From Candidatus Methylomirabilota bacterium (lineage in GTDB: Bacteria > Methylomirabilota > Methylomirabilia > Methylomirabilales > 2-02-FULL-66-22), in NCBI GenBank assembly GCA_026387775.1, contig JAPLLC010000118.1, forward strand, positions 1 through 52,177: a stretch of DNA of 52,177 bases, in the 5' to 3' direction. The first letter of the stretch is position 1; the number at the start of each line of letters is the position of its first letter. Positions 51,260 through 52,177 of this stretch are shown here, piece by piece. A model generated the notes under the pieces. The model did not search any database, was not told where the DNA came from, and saw nothing but the letters and a program-made list of their open reading frames with translations. A program made the translations under genes and the position numbers.

Positions 51260-52177
51260 TCAGAAGATCAGGCGCGGCGCGGTCTGCTCGTCGAGCGGCC
51301 AGATCGGGCGCTGGAGTCTGGTGTAGGGGATCCTGCGGTAGTTGCGAGGGATCGGCCCATCGGCGTCGATGTACAGCACCTTCTTCGCGATCGGGCCGAA
51401 GGCGGCCATGAAGTGGTTGGTCGATTTCACCACGACCAGCTTGCGCTCGGTCGGCTCCACACCGACGTTGCGGAACAGCTCCAATCCCAGCGCCTGGGTG
51501 CGGTTGCTGATGAGCACCACCTCGACGCCGCCCACCTTCACGCAGGCACAATCGCCAAGCGCCACCTGCGTCGGACCGAAACGCTGCCGGCAATCGCGCG
51601 CGAGACCCGTCACCGTCACCATCGCATCGACGGGCCTGCCCGAGGCCGGACCGATCTTGCCGCCGAAGCGGAGCGGGAAGGCCGCGCCCGGACCGGCGTC
51701 GAAACAGAGCCGCACCGCGATCGGGTCCCAGATCGGTCCGACCGCCGCCTCCTGCACGTCGCGCTCGATGAGACGGCGGAGGATGGTGGTGTTGTCCGAC
51801 GGCGCCCCGCCCCCCGCGTTGTCCGCGGGGTCGGCCATCACCACGGGATAGGCGTTGGCGGCTATGCCCGCGGAAATCCCCCCGTCCACATCGAGATAGT
51901 CGGGCGCAGTGCGCCCGCGCATGGAGACGAACTCCTGCCCGATCTCGGTGGCCAGCCGGCTCGCCTTCGCCTTGTCGCCATCGACGACGACGAGAATGCG
52001 TCCGCCAAGCTCCGGCACGTCCGCGTAAGGAAAACAATGGTCGATGGAAACGGAAAGAATCCCGTTCGTGCCCTCCATCGCCATCATCCGATCGACGAAG
52101 CCGCGCATCAGCGGCAGCGTCGTCGGATAGCTGCCGATCTGCCGGCAGTCATACATCGACATCACCGGCCTGATCTC
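51260..52177 (-). CDS. M81 family (MlrC-like) metallopeptidase, 5' end outside window
   Basis: The 305 residues in the window are the C-terminal part of an MlrC/M81 protein: RPVMSMYDCRQIGSYPTTLPLMRGFVDRM, VSIDHCFPYADVPELG, VVMADPADNAGGGAPSDNTTILRRLIE and VVKSTNHFMAAFGPIAKKVLYIDADGPIPRNYRRIPYTRLQRPIWPLD. MlrC degrades linearised microcystin; most relatives have unknown substrates. The C-terminal MlrC domain with Asp, Asn and His residues (DPADNAGGG, STNHF) is complete. The N-terminal metal domain lies beyond the right edge. The stop touches palindromic element copy C. Confidence 0.92.
   Translation of the reverse strand, partial: EIRPVMSMYDCRQIGSYPTTLPLMRGFVDRMMAMEGTNGILSVSIDHCFPYADVPELGGRILVVVDGDKAKASRLATEIGQEFVSMRGRTAPDYLDVDGGISAGIAANAYPVVMADPADNAGGGAPSDNTTILRRLIERDVQEAAVGPIWDPIAVRLCFDAGPGAAFPLRFGGKIGPASGRPVDAMVTVTGLARDCRQRFGPTQVALGDCACVKVGGVEVVLISNRTQALGLELFRNVGVEPTERKLVVVKSTNHFMAAFGPIAKKVLYIDADGPIPRNYRRIPYTRLQRPIWPLDEQTAPRLIF

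Noticed and set aside
51042-51411. ORFs running through the palindromic element (FGRLLKKVQMQGG...LFQQP)
   Set aside because: The same peptide appears wherever the element is present and lacks conservation outside it; it is repeat-derived.

Overview
The window looks like a chromosomal segment from a high-G+C (by eye in the mid-60s percent), metabolically versatile bacterium, most likely from soil or subsurface. Two complete TRAP carboxylate transporters, an F420 biosynthesis locus, an M81/MlrC peptidase, UroD-like methyltransferases, many orphan oxidoreductases and a dispersed palindromic repeat are what I would expect of the Rokubacteria/Methylomirabilota (NC10) or a similar lineage. That placement is inferred from gene content only; there is no rRNA in the window. 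The sequence could be a metagenome contig, because several genes carry small internal lesions that may be biological or assembly errors.

Layout. 1-3.3 kb (minus): metF, a two-gene lysine exporter (lysO N and C halves), a 31-codon ORF, cofH and the first 25 codons of cofD. The cofH product lacks the part of the radical-SAM motif that holds two of the three cluster cysteines. 3.4-10.5 kb: SDR oxidoreductase, MaoC-like dehydratase, DODA-type dioxygenase, zinc polyol dehydrogenase, myo-inositol oxygenase, NHL beta-propeller protein and a DUF362-ferredoxin fusion. 10.5-18.3 kb (minus): one apparent operon, gntR - transketolase N - transketolase C - zinc dehydrogenase - enolase-superfamily dehydratase - small ORF - dctQ - dctM - dctP. 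It looks like a complete uptake-and-degradation cassette for an unidentified sugar acid or polyol acid. 18.8-21.8 kb (minus): MoxR - DUF58 - VWA (Bat-type) operon. 22-24.7 kb: a serine protease frameshifted by a 20-bp tandem duplication, and a divergent orphan radical-SAM protein. 24.8-33 kb (plus): ligA, an SH3-like exported protein, an M48 protease, a small unknown protein, HAD hydrolase, two SAM-fold proteins, a YaiI/YqxD protein and a CoA-binding protein. 33.2-37.4 kb (plus): a UroD-like methyltransferase and a second TRAP operon. 37.5-43.8 kb: YqgE, DUF72, a stand-alone AAA+ ATPase, an ilvD-like dehydratase with a broken HutC-type regulator, a Nudix hydrolase and a cupin. 44-47.3 kb (plus): radC, an adenine-deaminase-like amidohydrolase and a phosphoribosyltransferase. 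47.6-50.8 kb: tRNA-Ala(CGC), a repeat-type protein, a JAMM metalloprotease-like protein and two methyltransferases. 51.3 kb to the end (minus): an MlrC-like peptidase cut by the window edge.

The most distinctive non-coding signal is a 125-bp palindromic element, present in three full copies and one 26-bp remnant. In every case the same end of the element abuts the stop codon of the neighbouring gene with no gap, although the stop codons differ (TAA, TAG, TGA, TAA). Other repeats are short tandem arrays at gene 3' ends and two copies of a GGTACC-rich motif resembling REP sequences mobilised by RAYT transposases. No CRISPR array, complete insertion sequence or phage region was seen.
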